This document shows, in pieces, positions 32,499-42,000 of a stretch of DNA of 42,205 nt. Within the stretch, counting starts at the first letter, position 1; the number at the start of each line of letters is the position of its first letter. The notes under the pieces are model-generated. The model worked only from the letters and a program-made list of their open reading frames with translations, had not been told where the DNA came from and did no database searches. This DNA is from Flavobacteriaceae bacterium. GTDB taxonomy: Bacteria; Bacteroidota; Bacteroidia; Flavobacteriales; Flavobacteriaceae. Position numbers and translations under genes: made by a program. Where the stretch lies: contig JABHWD010000022.1 in NCBI GenBank assembly GCA_018657955.1, positions 1 to 42,205 of the forward strand. The letters run 5' to 3'.

Positions 32499-34121
32499 AT
32501 GTTTGAAATTTCTAAACTAAAAGAAAAAAAACTTTCTGAATTACAGCAAATTGCTGAAGAATTAAATATTTCTAAATTCAAAACCTTAAAAAAACTTGAT
32601 TTAGTGTATAAAATTCTAGATCATCAGGCTGATAATCCTGAAATCAAAAAAACTACTCCTAAGCAAGAGTCTAATCAAACTAGAAAAACTTTTCCTAAGC
32701 AAGAGTCTAATCAGACCAAAAAAACTTTTCCTAAGCAAGAGTCTAATCAGACCAAAAAAACTTTTCCTAAGCAAGAGTCTGATCAAACCAAAAAAATTGC
32801 TCCTAAGCAAGAGTCTAATCAAACCGAAAAAACTGCTCCTAAGCAAGAGTCTAATCCTACTAAAAAGGAATCTAGCTCTGATAAAAAGGTGTCAGAAAAT
32901 CATTCTAAACAGAATAAAAATCATTCCAGAAATGATTCAAAAGTATCTAAAGAACCTAACGGAAATAGGGATAATAGAAATCGTTATAGAGAACCTGACT
33001 ACGAATTTGATGCAATCATTGAGAGTGAAGGTGTACTAGATGTTATGATGGATGGATATGGCTTCCTAAGGTCTTCAGATTATCATTACTTATCATCTCC
33101 TGATGACATATATGTGTCTCAGTCTCAAATAAGATTATTTGGGCTTAAAAAAGGTGATACAGTTCTTGGTAATGTTAGACCTCCAAAGGAAGGGGAAAAA
33201 TATTTTCCATTAATTCAAGTAAATAAGATAAATGGACTTGATCCAAAAATAGTAAGAGATAGAGTTTCTTTTGAACACTTAACTCCACTATTTCCTGAGG
33301 AAAAATTTAATTTAGCTGATAAAAGCAATACAATTTCTACTAGAATAATAGATCTGTTTTCTCCATTAGGTAAAGGGCAAAGAGGAATGATAGTTTCTCA
33401 GCCTAAAACTGGAAAAACTATGTTATTAAAAGATATTGCCAATGCAATTGCAGCCAATCATCCAGAAGTATATCAAATAATTTTACTTATTGATGAAAGG
33501 CCAGAAGAAGTAACAGATATGCAAAGAAATACAAAAGGTGAAGTAATTGCATCAACTTTTGATAAAGAAGCTAATGAACATGTGAGAATTGCAAATATAG
33601 TTCTTGAAAAAGCTAAAAGACTAGTTGAATGTGGATACGATGTTGTAATTCTTCTCGATTCTATTACTAGACTTGCAAGAGCTTATAATACAGTACAACC
33701 TGCGTCGGGTAAAATATTAAGTGGTGGTGTAGATTCTAATGCATTACATAAACCTAAGAGATTCTTTGGAGCTGCAAGAAATATTGAAAATGGAGGTTCT
33801 CTTTCAATTATAGCTACTGCATTAACTGAGACAGGTTCTAAAATGGATGAAGTAATTTTTGAAGAATTTAAAGGTACAGGTAATATGGAACTCCAATTAG
33901 ATAGAAATATTTCTAATAGAAGAATATTCCCTGCTATAGACTTAACTTCATCTAGTACTCGAAGAGATGATCTATTGTTAGATGCAAGTACTATTAAAAG
34001 AATGTGGGTAATGAGAAAATATTTAGCAGATATGAATCCTGTTGAAGCTATGGAATTTATAAATGATAGATTTAAGAAAACTGTAAGCAATGAAGAATTT
34101 CTTGTTTCAATGAATGGATAA
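32499..34121 (+). CDS. rho: Transcription termination factor Rho with a repeat-rich insert
   Basis: A 540-residue RNA-dependent ATPase helicase, longer than the 419-residue E. coli Rho. Order: Rho_N (SAP-like) domain (about 1-45), a disordered insert of six 12-residue repeats (54-125) followed by a basic Asn/Arg/Ser-rich linker (to about 168), the cold-shock-like RNA-binding domain ([14 protein letters not shown], about 170-245), and the ATPase. Walker A reads [10 protein letters not shown], Walker [15 protein letters not shown], with SRLMDE-like elements [11 protein letters not shown] and [20 protein letters not shown]. Inserts between Rho_N and the RNA-binding domain are usual in Bacteroidota. 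Convergent with rpsT (1-bp gap). Confidence 0.97.
   Translation: MFEISKLKEKKLSELQQIAEELNISKFKTLKKLDLVYKILDHQADNPEIKKTTPKQESNQTRKTFPKQESNQTKKTFPKQESNQTKKTFPKQESDQTKKIAPKQESNQTEKTAPKQESNPTKKESSSDKKVSENHSKQNKNHSRNDSKVSKEPNGNRDNRNRYREPDYEFDAIIESEGVLDVMMDGYGFLRSSDYHYLSSPDDIYVSQSQIRLFGLKKGDTVLGNVRPPKEGEKYFPLIQVNKINGLDPKIVRDRVSFEHLTPLFPEEKFNLADKSNTISTRIIDLFSPLGKGQRGMIVSQPKTGKTMLLKDIANAIAANHPEVYQIILLIDERPEEVTDMQRNTKGEVIASTFDKEANEHVRIANIVLEKAKRLVECGYDVVILLDSITRLARAYNTVQPASGKILSGGVDSNALHKPKRFFGAARNIENGGSLSIIATALTETGSKMDEVIFEEFKGTGNMELQLDRNISNRRIFPAIDLTSSSTRRDDLLLDASTIKRMWVMRKYLADMNPVEAMEFINDRFKKTVSNEEFLVSMNG
32658..32873 (+). repeat. Six tandem 36-bp in-frame repeats in rho
   Basis: Six 36-bp units code for [12 protein letters not shown] with small changes (residues 54-125). 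Units 2 and 3 are identical at the DNA level over cctaagcaagagtctaatca and beyond. Later units change mostly at codons 6, 9, 11 and 12. The near-identity at synonymous sites shows recent expansion by slippage or unequal crossover. Confidence 0.92.
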
Positions 34122-34122
34122 G

Positions 34123-34377
34123 CTATTTCAATCCTACTAAATGTTTTGTCAAATTAGCTTTTAAATTTGACGCTTTATTATCGTGAATAATATTATTCTT
34201 AGCCAACTTATCAATCATAGATTCAATAGATGGTAGTTCCTTTTGAGCTTCCTTCTTCTTTGTTAACTCAAAAAACGTTTTCATAGCAGTTCTGGCACTT
34301 TTATGTTGGTACCTGTTTCTTATACGCTTTGATTCGTTACTTCTAATTCTTTTTAAAGAAGATTTATGATTTGCCAT
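34123..34377 (-). CDS. rpsT: 30S ribosomal protein S20
   Basis: An 84-residue, Lys/Arg-rich protein of the small subunit that binds 16S rRNA early in assembly. The opening MANHKSSLKRIRSNESKRIR and the middle HKSARTAMKTFFELTKK match S20. It starts 21 bp after the tRNA-Glu gene on the same strand, so both probably come from one transcript, and converges on rho. Confidence 0.97.
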   Translation of the reverse strand: MANHKSSLKRIRSNESKRIRNRYQHKSARTAMKTFFELTKKKEAQKELPSIESMIDKLAKNNIIHDNKASNLKANLTKHLVGLK

Positions 34378-34398
34378 ATTTTTTTCAATTTAATTTAG

Positions 34399-34470
34399 TA
34401 GCCCGTAGGGGAGTCGAACCCCTCTTACCAGGATGAAAACCTGGCGTCCTAGCCGATAGACGAACGGGCC
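34399..34470 (-). tRNA. tRNA-Glu (anticodon TTC)
   Basis: The complement folds as a 72-nt cloverleaf: acceptor GGCCCGT with ACGGGCT (terminal G1-U72 wobble), anticodon stem CCAGG/CCTGG with loop TTTTCAT (anticodon TTC), T arm AGGGG TTCGACT CCCCT, discriminator A. No CCA is encoded. It lies between proS and rpsT, all on the minus strand. Confidence 0.95.
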
Positions 34471-34556
34471 CATACAGTCAACTAATTGTTGCGCGTGCAA
34501 AAATACAACTATTTTTATATGATACAACTTCTTCGAGAAGTTTTTCAATAATTTAT

Positions 34557-36035
34557 TTAATATGCTTTAGCAAATATAACACGCTGATTTGAGGGATTAC
34601 CACTATATACGCATTTGCCTTTAGATGAAGATGGGTCATTAGGAATACACCTAATAGTAGCCTTGGTTTTTTCTTTAATTTTATCTTCTGTTTCACTTGT
34701 TCCATCCCAATGAGCAGAGATAAATCCTCCTTTTTCTTTTAGAACTTTTTGAAATTCATCAAAGGAGTCTACTTCAGACATATGATCTTCCCTAAATTTT
34801 AAAGCCTTTTTAAACAAGTTTTCTTGAATATCTGATAATAATTTATTTACATGTTCTATTAGAGAATTCATGTCAATAATTTCCTTTGTTAGAAGATCCC
34901 TTCTAGAAACCTCTGCAGACTTATTTTGTAAATCCTTTGGGCCAATAGCAATTCTAATAGGCACTCCTTGTAATTCATGCTGAGCAAATTTTGCTCCTGG
35001 TCTTAAATAATCCCTGTTATCATATTTAACACTAATACCTAATTTGATTAGTTTACTTTTAATATCCTCTGCAATCTTAGAAATAGAATCAAGTTCCTGT
35101 TCATTATTATAGATTGGTACAATTACAACTTGTATTGGCGCTAACTTAGGAGGTAATACAAGGCCTTTGTCATCACTATGAGTCATAATTAATGCTCCCA
35201 TTAATCTAGAAGAAACTCCCCAAGAAGTAGCCCAAACATAATTAAGTTTTCCTTCCTTATCAGTAAATTTTACATCAAAAGCTTTTGCAAAATTTTGTCC
35301 TAAAAAGTGTGATGTTCCTGCTTGTAAAGCCTTGCCATCCTGCATAAGAGCCTCTATACAAAAGGTTTCCTCTGCCCCTGCAAATCGCTCATTTTCAGAT
35401 TTTAAACCCTGTAACACTGGCATAGACATATATTTCTCAGCAAATTCTGCATAGATTGAATTAATCATTAATGCTTCTTGCATAGCTTCATCTTTAGTTT
35501 GATGAGCAGTGTGCCCTTCTTGCCATAAGAATTCTGCTGTTCTTAAAAATAGTCTTGTTCGCATTTCCCATCTTACTACATTTGCCCACTGATTAATTAA
35601 GATAGGCAAATCTCTATAGGATTGAATCCAGTTTTTATAAGTATTCCAAATAATAGCTTCACTAGTAGGTCTTATGATTAATTCCTCTTCTAATTTAGCT
35701 TTTGGATCAACTCTTAATTTTTTTGGATTATCAGGATCTGTCTCAAGCCTGTAATGTGTAACTATTGCACATTCTTTAGCAAAACCTTTAGCATTTTTCT
35801 CTTCAGCTTCAAACAAACTCTTAGGAATAAATAATGGAAAATATGCATTTTGATGTCCAGTTTCCTTAAACATCTTATCTAATTGAGCCTGCATTTTTTC
35901 CCAAATTGCATAACCATGTGGTTTTATTACCATACATCCTCTTACTGAAGAATTCTCAGCCAAACCTGATTTAACAACTAAATCATTATACCATTTTGAA
36001 TAATCTTCTTGTCTAGTTGTAAGATTTTTTGCCAT
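34557..36035 (-). CDS. proS: Prolyl-tRNA synthetase, archaeal/eukaryotic-type
   Basis: A 492-residue class II synthetase charging tRNA-Pro. Its length and the C-terminal zinc-like extension place it in the archaeal-type (ProS3) group rather than the roughly 570-residue bacterial form with an editing insert, as expected for Bacteroidota. Seen: [44 protein letters not shown], motif 2 [31 protein letters not shown], the anticodon domain VVIVPIY and VSRRDL, and the end [18 protein letters not shown]. It precedes tRNA-Glu and rpsT. Confidence 0.97.
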   Translation of the reverse strand: MAKNLTTRQEDYSKWYNDLVVKSGLAENSSVRGCMVIKPHGYAIWEKMQAQLDKMFKETGHQNAYFPLFIPKSLFEAEEKNAKGFAKECAIVTHYRLETDPDNPKKLRVDPKAKLEEELIIRPTSEAIIWNTYKNWIQSYRDLPILINQWANVVRWEMRTRLFLRTAEFLWQEGHTAHQTKDEAMQEALMINSIYAEFAEKYMSMPVLQGLKSENERFAGAEETFCIEALMQDGKALQAGTSHFLGQNFAKAFDVKFTDKEGKLNYVWATSWGVSSRLMGALIMTHSDDKGLVLPPKLAPIQVVIVPIYNNEQELDSISKIAEDIKSKLIKLGISVKYDNRDYLRPGAKFAQHELQGVPIRIAIGPKDLQNKSAEVSRRDLLTKEIIDMNSLIEHVNKLLSDIQENLFKKALKFREDHMSEVDSFDEFQKVLKEKGGFISAHWDGTSETEDKIKEKTKATIRCIPNDPSSSKGKCVYSGNPSNQRVIFAKAY

Positions 36036-36080
36036 TTTTTGTAAATTGGCACAACTATTGCAGTTGTGTTAATAGATAAC

Positions 36081-36111
36081 TTTTGTTGATTTACAAATCT
36101 AACTATTTTTG
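36081..36111 (+). promoter_or_regulatory. Bacteroidota-type promoter for the Tyr/Gly-rich lipoprotein gene
   Basis: TTTTG at 36081-36085 (-33) and TATTTTTG at 36104-36111 (-7, consensus TAnnTTTG) are 18 bp apart, the best full promoter match I found in the window. Transcription would start about 25 bp before the ATG at 36140. Confidence 0.55.
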
Positions 36112-36139
36112 TTTTGTTCAACAATTAAATTGTAGAGAT

Positions 36140-37240
36140 ATGCAATTATACAATTTTCTTCTAGTAAAAAGATCGATTTTATTGATCATTTTTTCAATTA
36201 TTTTATTTTCATGTGGTACTTATCAATACTCTGGAAATATTAATGATGGAATCTATGATAAAAATAAAAAGGAGCTCAGGAAAGTAGGCTATATACATTC
36301 TCAGCAAGAATCTACTCAAGAACTTGTTTATGATAAAGAAGTAAAAAACTCATATTATCAGACGGTGTTTAGTGAAAAATCAATGCAATATGAAGAGACT
36401 GAGCCTTTAAAGGATTCTATTTTCACTGACACTGAAAGCTATCAAGGTTTAGTTGAAAATGATACTATTAAGGAAAATTATGCTCCATGGGGAGAAGATA
36501 TTGATCATCTTACAATAAACCTATATAGGGGTCCTGCTTATAATAGCATCTATTGGTCAAGATTGTGGAATTATCCTATATGGTTAAATAATTATGGTTA
36601 TGGATATGGAAGTGCATGGAATACATGGGGTTATGGATATAATAATTATTGGTTGCGTCCTTACCATTATGGAGGTTTTGGTGGATATTATAATGGCTTT
36701 TTTAATCCTTGGGGTTGGGGGGGTTATGGTCATCCATTTTATTATAGCCATTATAATTATTACAACTATCCATACTTCCAAAATCAATGGGACAATACAT
36801 CTATAGCATATATTAGTGGAGGAAGACAATCTAGAAATGCTTCTTCAAGATCTGGTTATACAAATAATACAACCAGGATAAGTAATAGAATTAACAATCT
36901 TAGTTCTTCCTCACTAAGAGATAGAATTTCACGGATAGATAGGATAAATAGTGCCGCTAGAGTCAAACCTAGCTACTACTCAAAACCTGTTTCTAATTAT
37001 AGTTCAGGTTATAAGCCTAACTCTACAACTACAAAACCCTCTTCCAATTACAATTATAAACCAAGTGGTTATAATGGAAGTAGTAGTAAACCATCAAATA
37101 ATAGTAAACCCTCGTATAATTCTAGTCCTAGTTTTAAACCCTCTGGTAGTTCAGGAAGCTCAAGACCTTCTTCTAGTGGAAGTAGTAGCGGAAGTAGTAG
37201 ATCAGGTGATAAATCTGGAGGAAGATCTGGAGGCTATTAA
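36140..37240 (+). CDS. Lipoprotein with Tyr/Gly/Trp/Asn-rich and Ser/Pro/Gly-rich regions
   Basis: ATG at 36140 is chosen: it follows a promoter-like pair and gives a normal lipoprotein signal ending SIILFSC; the frame upstream starts only with TTG. The 366-residue product has a charged N-terminal third, a central block rich in Tyr, Gly, Trp, Asn and Phe (for example NNYGYGYGSAWNTWGYGYN and YYSHYNYYNYPYFQNQ), then a Ser/Pro/Gly/Asn-rich tail ending SGDKSGGRSGGY. Such composition suggests a disordered, possibly adhesive or matrix-forming surface protein. It lies directly before an OmpP1 porin gene, as in other flavobacteria. No known domain was recognised. Confidence 0.8.
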   Translation: MQLYNFLLVKRSILLIIFSIILFSCGTYQYSGNINDGIYDKNKKELRKVGYIHSQQESTQELVYDKEVKNSYYQTVFSEKSMQYEETEPLKDSIFTDTESYQGLVENDTIKENYAPWGEDIDHLTINLYRGPAYNSIYWSRLWNYPIWLNNYGYGYGSAWNTWGYGYNNYWLRPYHYGGFGGYYNGFFNPWGWGGYGHPFYYSHYNYYNYPYFQNQWDNTSIAYISGGRQSRNASSRSGYTNNTTRISNRINNLSSSSLRDRISRIDRINSAARVKPSYYSKPVSNYSSGYKPNSTTTKPSSNYNYKPSGYNGSSSKPSNNSKPSYNSSPSFKPSGSSGSSRPSSSGSSSGSSRSGDKSGGRSGGY

Positions 37241-37274
37241 TGCTATATATAAATATCATTTAAATTTTTAAGTT

Positions 37275-38816
37275 ATGAATAGAATAATCCTAGTTGTATT
37301 TTTCTGCATATCAACACTTAGTTTAATGTCACAGAACATATCAGACGCATTAAACTATACAAATAATAACATTGATGGATCAGCAAGGTTTTCTGCTATG
37401 GGAGGTGCTTTTGGAGCCTTAGGTGGTGAAATCTCATCAATTAGTTTAAATCCAGCAGGCTCTGCTATTTTTAATAACAGTTATTTCTCATTATCATTTG
37501 CCAGTGATAAAAAAACAAATGATGTTAATCTTTTAAATGCTTATAATACTCAAGATAAATCCAATCTAACAATGAATCAAATAGGTGGTGTATTTGTGTT
37601 TAATAATATTGGAGCGGCTAAAAAATGGAAGAAAATTGTTGTAGGATTATCTTATGACCAAACCAATAATAACTTTAATGAATTTTTTGTTAAAGATTTT
37701 ACTAATTCTAATTCTATTGATAGTTTTTTCTTAGCTAACGCTCAAGGATTAAGGTTAGATCAAATTTCTGCTTTTGAAAATGAATCAATAACTGATGCTT
37801 ATGTAGATATAGGAAATACATTTGGATACCCACATCAGCAAGCATTTTTCGGATATGAGTCATTTATAATAGAACCTGATTCTTTTGAAGATGATAATAC
37901 TTCATATACATCAAATGTTGCTCCGGGAACATTTAATCAAACATATTATTCAATTTCAAGAGGATATAACGGAAAATTTACCGCAAATATTGGTGCCCAA
38001 TATTCTGAAAAATTGTATTTAGGCGTTAACCTAAATGGACATTTTGTAGATTATGACAACTATAATATTTTAGAGGAATCAAACACTAATGGCCAGTCTG
38101 GTAGTTTACATATCACTGATATAAACTTTGAAAATAGACTTTCAGGATTTGGTGGTGGATTTTCATTTCAATTAGGTACGATTGCTAAATTAAATGATTG
38201 GCTAAGATTAGGTGTTACTTATGACTCGCCTGTTTGGTACTCAATTAAGGAGGAAACAAGACAATATTTAGCTACAAGATTTGTTGATCAACTTGATGAG
38301 GAAACTACAATAGTCCTAGATCCTAATGCTATTAATGTATTTGAAGAATATACTATTCAAACACCTTCTAAAATAACAGGTAGTTTAGCAGTTATAATAA
38401 ATAAATTAGGGCTTATAAGTTTTGATTACTCTAGGAAGGATTATAGCAAAATGGAATTTAAAACATCAGAAGGATTTGAAGTTTCTTGGATAGATGATTT
38501 AAATTGGGAAATTTATAATAACCTAACTGTTGCTAATTCCTATAAAATTGGTGCTGAAATAAGATCTAATAGTTTAAGCTATAGAGCTGGATATAGAATT
38601 GATGAAAGCCCATATCGTAATACTGATTACTATAGTGATAGAAAAGGGTTTTCACTAGGAATAGGATATAAATTTAAATCAAATTCAATAGATCTTTCCT
38701 TTGAAAAATATAACAAACAATACAAACATCAGCTCTATGATGCAGGCTTAACTAATCAAGCCTCTATTGATAATAATAATACTATTATCAAATTATCTAT
38801 CTCAAGTATTATGTAA
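37275..38816 (+). CDS. OmpP1/FadL family outer-membrane transport protein
   Basis: A 513-residue beta-barrel with a signal peptide (1-19, ending SLMSQ). The N-terminal hatch region reads DGSARFSAMGGAFGALGGE followed by SISLNPAGSAIF, which corresponds to the NPA motif of FadL/TodX channels for hydrophobic compounds. Alternating hydrophobic/polar strands continue to the last strand, ending in NTIIKLSISSIM. It probably takes up fatty acids or other hydrophobic solutes. Co-directional with the upstream lipoprotein (34-bp gap) and the downstream Kazal-like lipoprotein (27-bp gap). Confidence 0.93.
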   Translation: MNRIILVVFFCISTLSLMSQNISDALNYTNNNIDGSARFSAMGGAFGALGGEISSISLNPAGSAIFNNSYFSLSFASDKKTNDVNLLNAYNTQDKSNLTMNQIGGVFVFNNIGAAKKWKKIVVGLSYDQTNNNFNEFFVKDFTNSNSIDSFFLANAQGLRLDQISAFENESITDAYVDIGNTFGYPHQQAFFGYESFIIEPDSFEDDNTSYTSNVAPGTFNQTYYSISRGYNGKFTANIGAQYSEKLYLGVNLNGHFVDYDNYNILEESNTNGQSGSLHITDINFENRLSGFGGGFSFQLGTIAKLNDWLRLGVTYDSPVWYSIKEETRQYLATRFVDQLDEETTIVLDPNAINVFEEYTIQTPSKITGSLAVIINKLGLISFDYSRKDYSKMEFKTSEGFEVSWIDDLNWEIYNNLTVANSYKIGAEIRSNSLSYRAGYRIDESPYRNTDYYSDRKGFSLGIGYKFKSNSIDLSFEKYNKQYKHQLYDAGLTNQASIDNNNTIIKLSISSIM

Positions 38817-38843
38817 TTTAAAATTACATATGTAAAATCTATT

Positions 38844-39074
38844 ATGAAGAAACTCCTATATATGTTTTTAGCATTAAGTTTAATGTTTGGATGTAGCTCT
38901 GATTCAGAGGACGATATTCCAAATATGTGTATTGATGAATCATTAATTAATGATCTCCCATGTCCAGCAGTAGTTGAGCCTGTATGTGGATGTAATGGAA
39001 TCACATATAATAACAGTTGTGAAGCATTTAACTGGTATGGTGTTATTGCATACGCTGAAGGTCCTTGTGATTAG
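38844..39074 (+). CDS. Kazal-type inhibitor-like lipoprotein
   Basis: A 76-residue protein: lipoprotein signal (LALSLMFGC, Cys17), a short acidic linker and a single Kazal-like domain with six cysteines at 29, 40, 48, 50, 59 and 75. The core VCGCNGITYNNSCEAF and the end AEGPC match the bacterial Kazal pattern (PVCG-DG-TY-N-C). Kazal domains inhibit serine proteases by presenting a reactive loop; here it would be anchored at the cell surface or periplasm. It is the last gene of the run from 36140 and meets the convergent repeat protein gene after 2 bp. Confidence 0.85.
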   Translation: MKKLLYMFLALSLMFGCSSDSEDDIPNMCIDESLINDLPCPAVVEPVCGCNGITYNNSCEAFNWYGVIAYAEGPCD

Positions 39075-39076
39075 TT

Positions 39077-42000
39077 TTATCGTTTAAGGCTAAAGTGACC
39101 TTTAAAGGTTTTAATAAGTGTTTGATCGTCTCCATAAAGCATATCTAGAGTGATAGTAAACCAGTAATCGGTTGATGGCATTAGTTTTCCATTATAGGTT
39201 CCATCCCAGCCATCACTAAGTGGACTTAATTGTTTAAGGAGTTTACCATATCTATCAAAGATGTATATATCGGCCAGAGGTCTAGATTGTATTCCTTCTA
39301 TCTGCCATGTATCATTATATCCATCACCATTAGGGGTAAAGAATCTAGGGTAGTCAATAACAAGGGCTTGATCTGTTCCAATACCACAGCCGTTAATATC
39401 TCTAACGGTTACTATATGGTATCCAGGAGATACTCCTATAAAGGTATTGCTTGTCTGCCATGGTCCATCATCTAGTTGGTATTCGTAATCACCCGTACCT
39501 ACAGCACTTACTTCTATAATATGCTGGTCAGCAAAAAAGTCAGTAGTTACTATAGCCTCTACTTCAGCTGGAGAGCTAGAGTCAACTACTGTAGTAACAC
39601 TTGCTTGACAGCCTGTAATAAGATTAGTAGCAACAGCGGTATAAGTTCCATCCATTAAAGGCACATGAGTAGCAGTTGTTGCTGCTAGGTTACCAGCAGG
39701 ATCGAACCATTCAAAGCTATACTCACTAGATGGAAGATCTATTTCCATTACCGTTGGCCCTACAAGTTCAGTTCCGTTTAGATTGATACAAGCCATGTAA
39801 CTATCATCCAGTGTAAACTCAGGCAATAAATTAACCGATAGTGTTGCCTGTGTAGTATCATAACAAAGTGATTCTGCAGTAGTCTCATTATCTACTCTAA
39901 TATAGATTACTTGAGGATTACTAATATTTTCATAAACACTAGGAAGCGGATTTACTTCTGCCTGGGCATCTTCAGCAGTAGCATAGTAGGTAAGGCTAAA
40001 GTTTGTAGCATCTTGACCATCTAATACTTGCTCATTTAGGGTAGTTAAATCAAACTGACCTATTCCATCATTATCTCCCGTATTATCACATATTATATAT
40101 TCTATAGGCACTCCATCTCCATTAGCTGCAGCTCCTTCTTGTACTTCGATACTAAAACTAGGAACAGCTATGCTACAAGTGGTTAGGTCATTGGTAATAT
40201 TAACAAATAGCTGTTGTGGGTTAGTTAGGTTAGTATATGGGCTAACTAAAGCATTCTCTCCATTATCAGCATCTTCTTGTGTCTGGTGATAGGTGAGAGT
40301 AAAGTTTGCAGGATCTTGACTTCCAAGGATTTGAGCTGTTACAGCATCTAAATCAAAATCATAGAACCCGTCAGTATTTATCTCACAAGCAATAAAGTCT
40401 TCTACAGTAGATACATCAGGAAGTGGATTTACAACGATATCAAAAGTAACGATAGTAAAGCACCCTGTAGTATCGTTGGTTACACGAACATATATGGTTT
40501 GTTGTTCTATAGTGATATTGGTATAGGCTGTTGTATCAACAATAGGATTGGTTGCAGCCTCTGCATCTATTAATGTTTCATAGTAAGTGATACTTACTCC
40601 AGGCTCACCATTGATAATATATGCTTGATTTAAGGTAATATCAAAGATCTCTATTTGATCTCCTGGATTGTCATAATCGCAAGCTTCAATATTAGGAGCA
40701 TCTGTACTAGGAGTAGGATTAGGAAGCACACGTATGGTTAGTGTGGTATATTCGAAGCAACCTTCGGTATTTACGACACTTACAAATAATGTTTGCGGAT
40801 TTGCCTGATTCCCATCTACAGAAGTATTTGTATAAGCTTCTGGTGTTTCAATAGGATTGGTAGTGTTTTGTGCATCCGCTGCTGTTTCATAATAGGTTAC
40901 AGTCCAACTCGCGTTACCACCGGTAATCTCATCATCTTTTAGGGTTAAGTCAAACACAGTTATCTCATCTGCCACCTCATCATCACACTCCTCTAGTGGT
41001 GTAGGTTGTACAATCACTGGTGGAAGTGCTACAATAAGATCAAATTCTCCTATGCTAACACATCCATTATTGAGATCCTCTAATCTCACATAAATAGTCT
41101 GAGGATTAGATAAATTAATATAAGAGCTAGTATTTATTATAGGATTGTCTCCTGTCTGGGCATCTTCTAAGGTCTCATGATAAGTTAACTCAAAATCTAC
41201 AGAGGTTTGGTCCCCTAATATGTCATCATCTCTTTGGGTTAGATCAAATACAGTTATCTCATCATAATCATCATCACATACAATAATATCTTCAATAGTT
41301 ACTGGCAACACAGGTGATGGAAGGGTAACAAGTTCTTGTTCTACAATATTAAAACATCCTGTAAGATCATTCTCTGCTCTAACAAAGATTACTTGACTAT
41401 CGGGAACAATATTAAAATATGGGCTAACAAGAGGTTCTACCGCATTTTGGGCATTAGCAAAAGTCTCATAATAAGAAAGGGTAATATCAAGTTCTCCGTT
41501 GATAATATCAACCTCATAGGTTTGAATATCAAAGAAGGTAAATCCATCATTATCTTCATCACAGATTTCTATAGCCTCTGGAGTAGCTGGACTAGGGATA
41601 GGATTTACTCTTAGGTCTAATGTAATGGTGGAGTAACATCCGGTAATATCATTTTCTCCTCTTAGGTAAATAGTTTGTGCATTACTTGTATTGGTGTATG
41701 GACTTACAATTGGATTGGTAGCATCATCGGCATCTACCTGAGTCTCATAAAAAGTTATACTAATGCCTGTCTGTGCATCTAAGACTTGTTCAATACTATC
41801 TTCTAGGGTAAATTCTTCTACTTCATCCCCCGTATTGTTATCATCACACAGCTCTAGTGGTAGGGGTTGAATAAGTACTGGAAGTTCATCTACAATAAGG
41901 GTTAGACTAACAGTATTGTAACATCCAGTAGTAATGTTTTCTACATGTACCCACACCTGTTGTGTATCCTCTGTAATGTTAGTATAAGCAAAAGGTGTTA

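Noticed and set aside
32658-32873. Possible CRISPR array from 36-bp periodicity
   Set aside because: Units are directly adjacent with no unique spacers, and all lie in frame inside rho; no cas genes nearby.
32616-33039. Repetitive frames ([11 protein letters not shown]-type and others) across the rho repeat
   Set aside because: They only translate the 36-bp repeat in other frames; the Rho frame is continuous and conserved on both sides.
36083-36139. TTG start 57 bp upstream for the Tyr/Gly-rich lipoprotein
   Set aside because: It would put 19 residues before the lipoprotein signal and overlap the promoter elements.
36584-37271. Alternative frames rich in Ile, Met and Val over the Tyr/Gly-rich lipoprotein
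   Set aside because: Frame-shifted reads of the biased codons; the lipoprotein frame has signal peptide, promoter and full length.
39230-41614. Plus-strand frames across the repeat adhesin
   Set aside because: Antisense to a long frame with repeated conserved motifs and a type B sorting domain.
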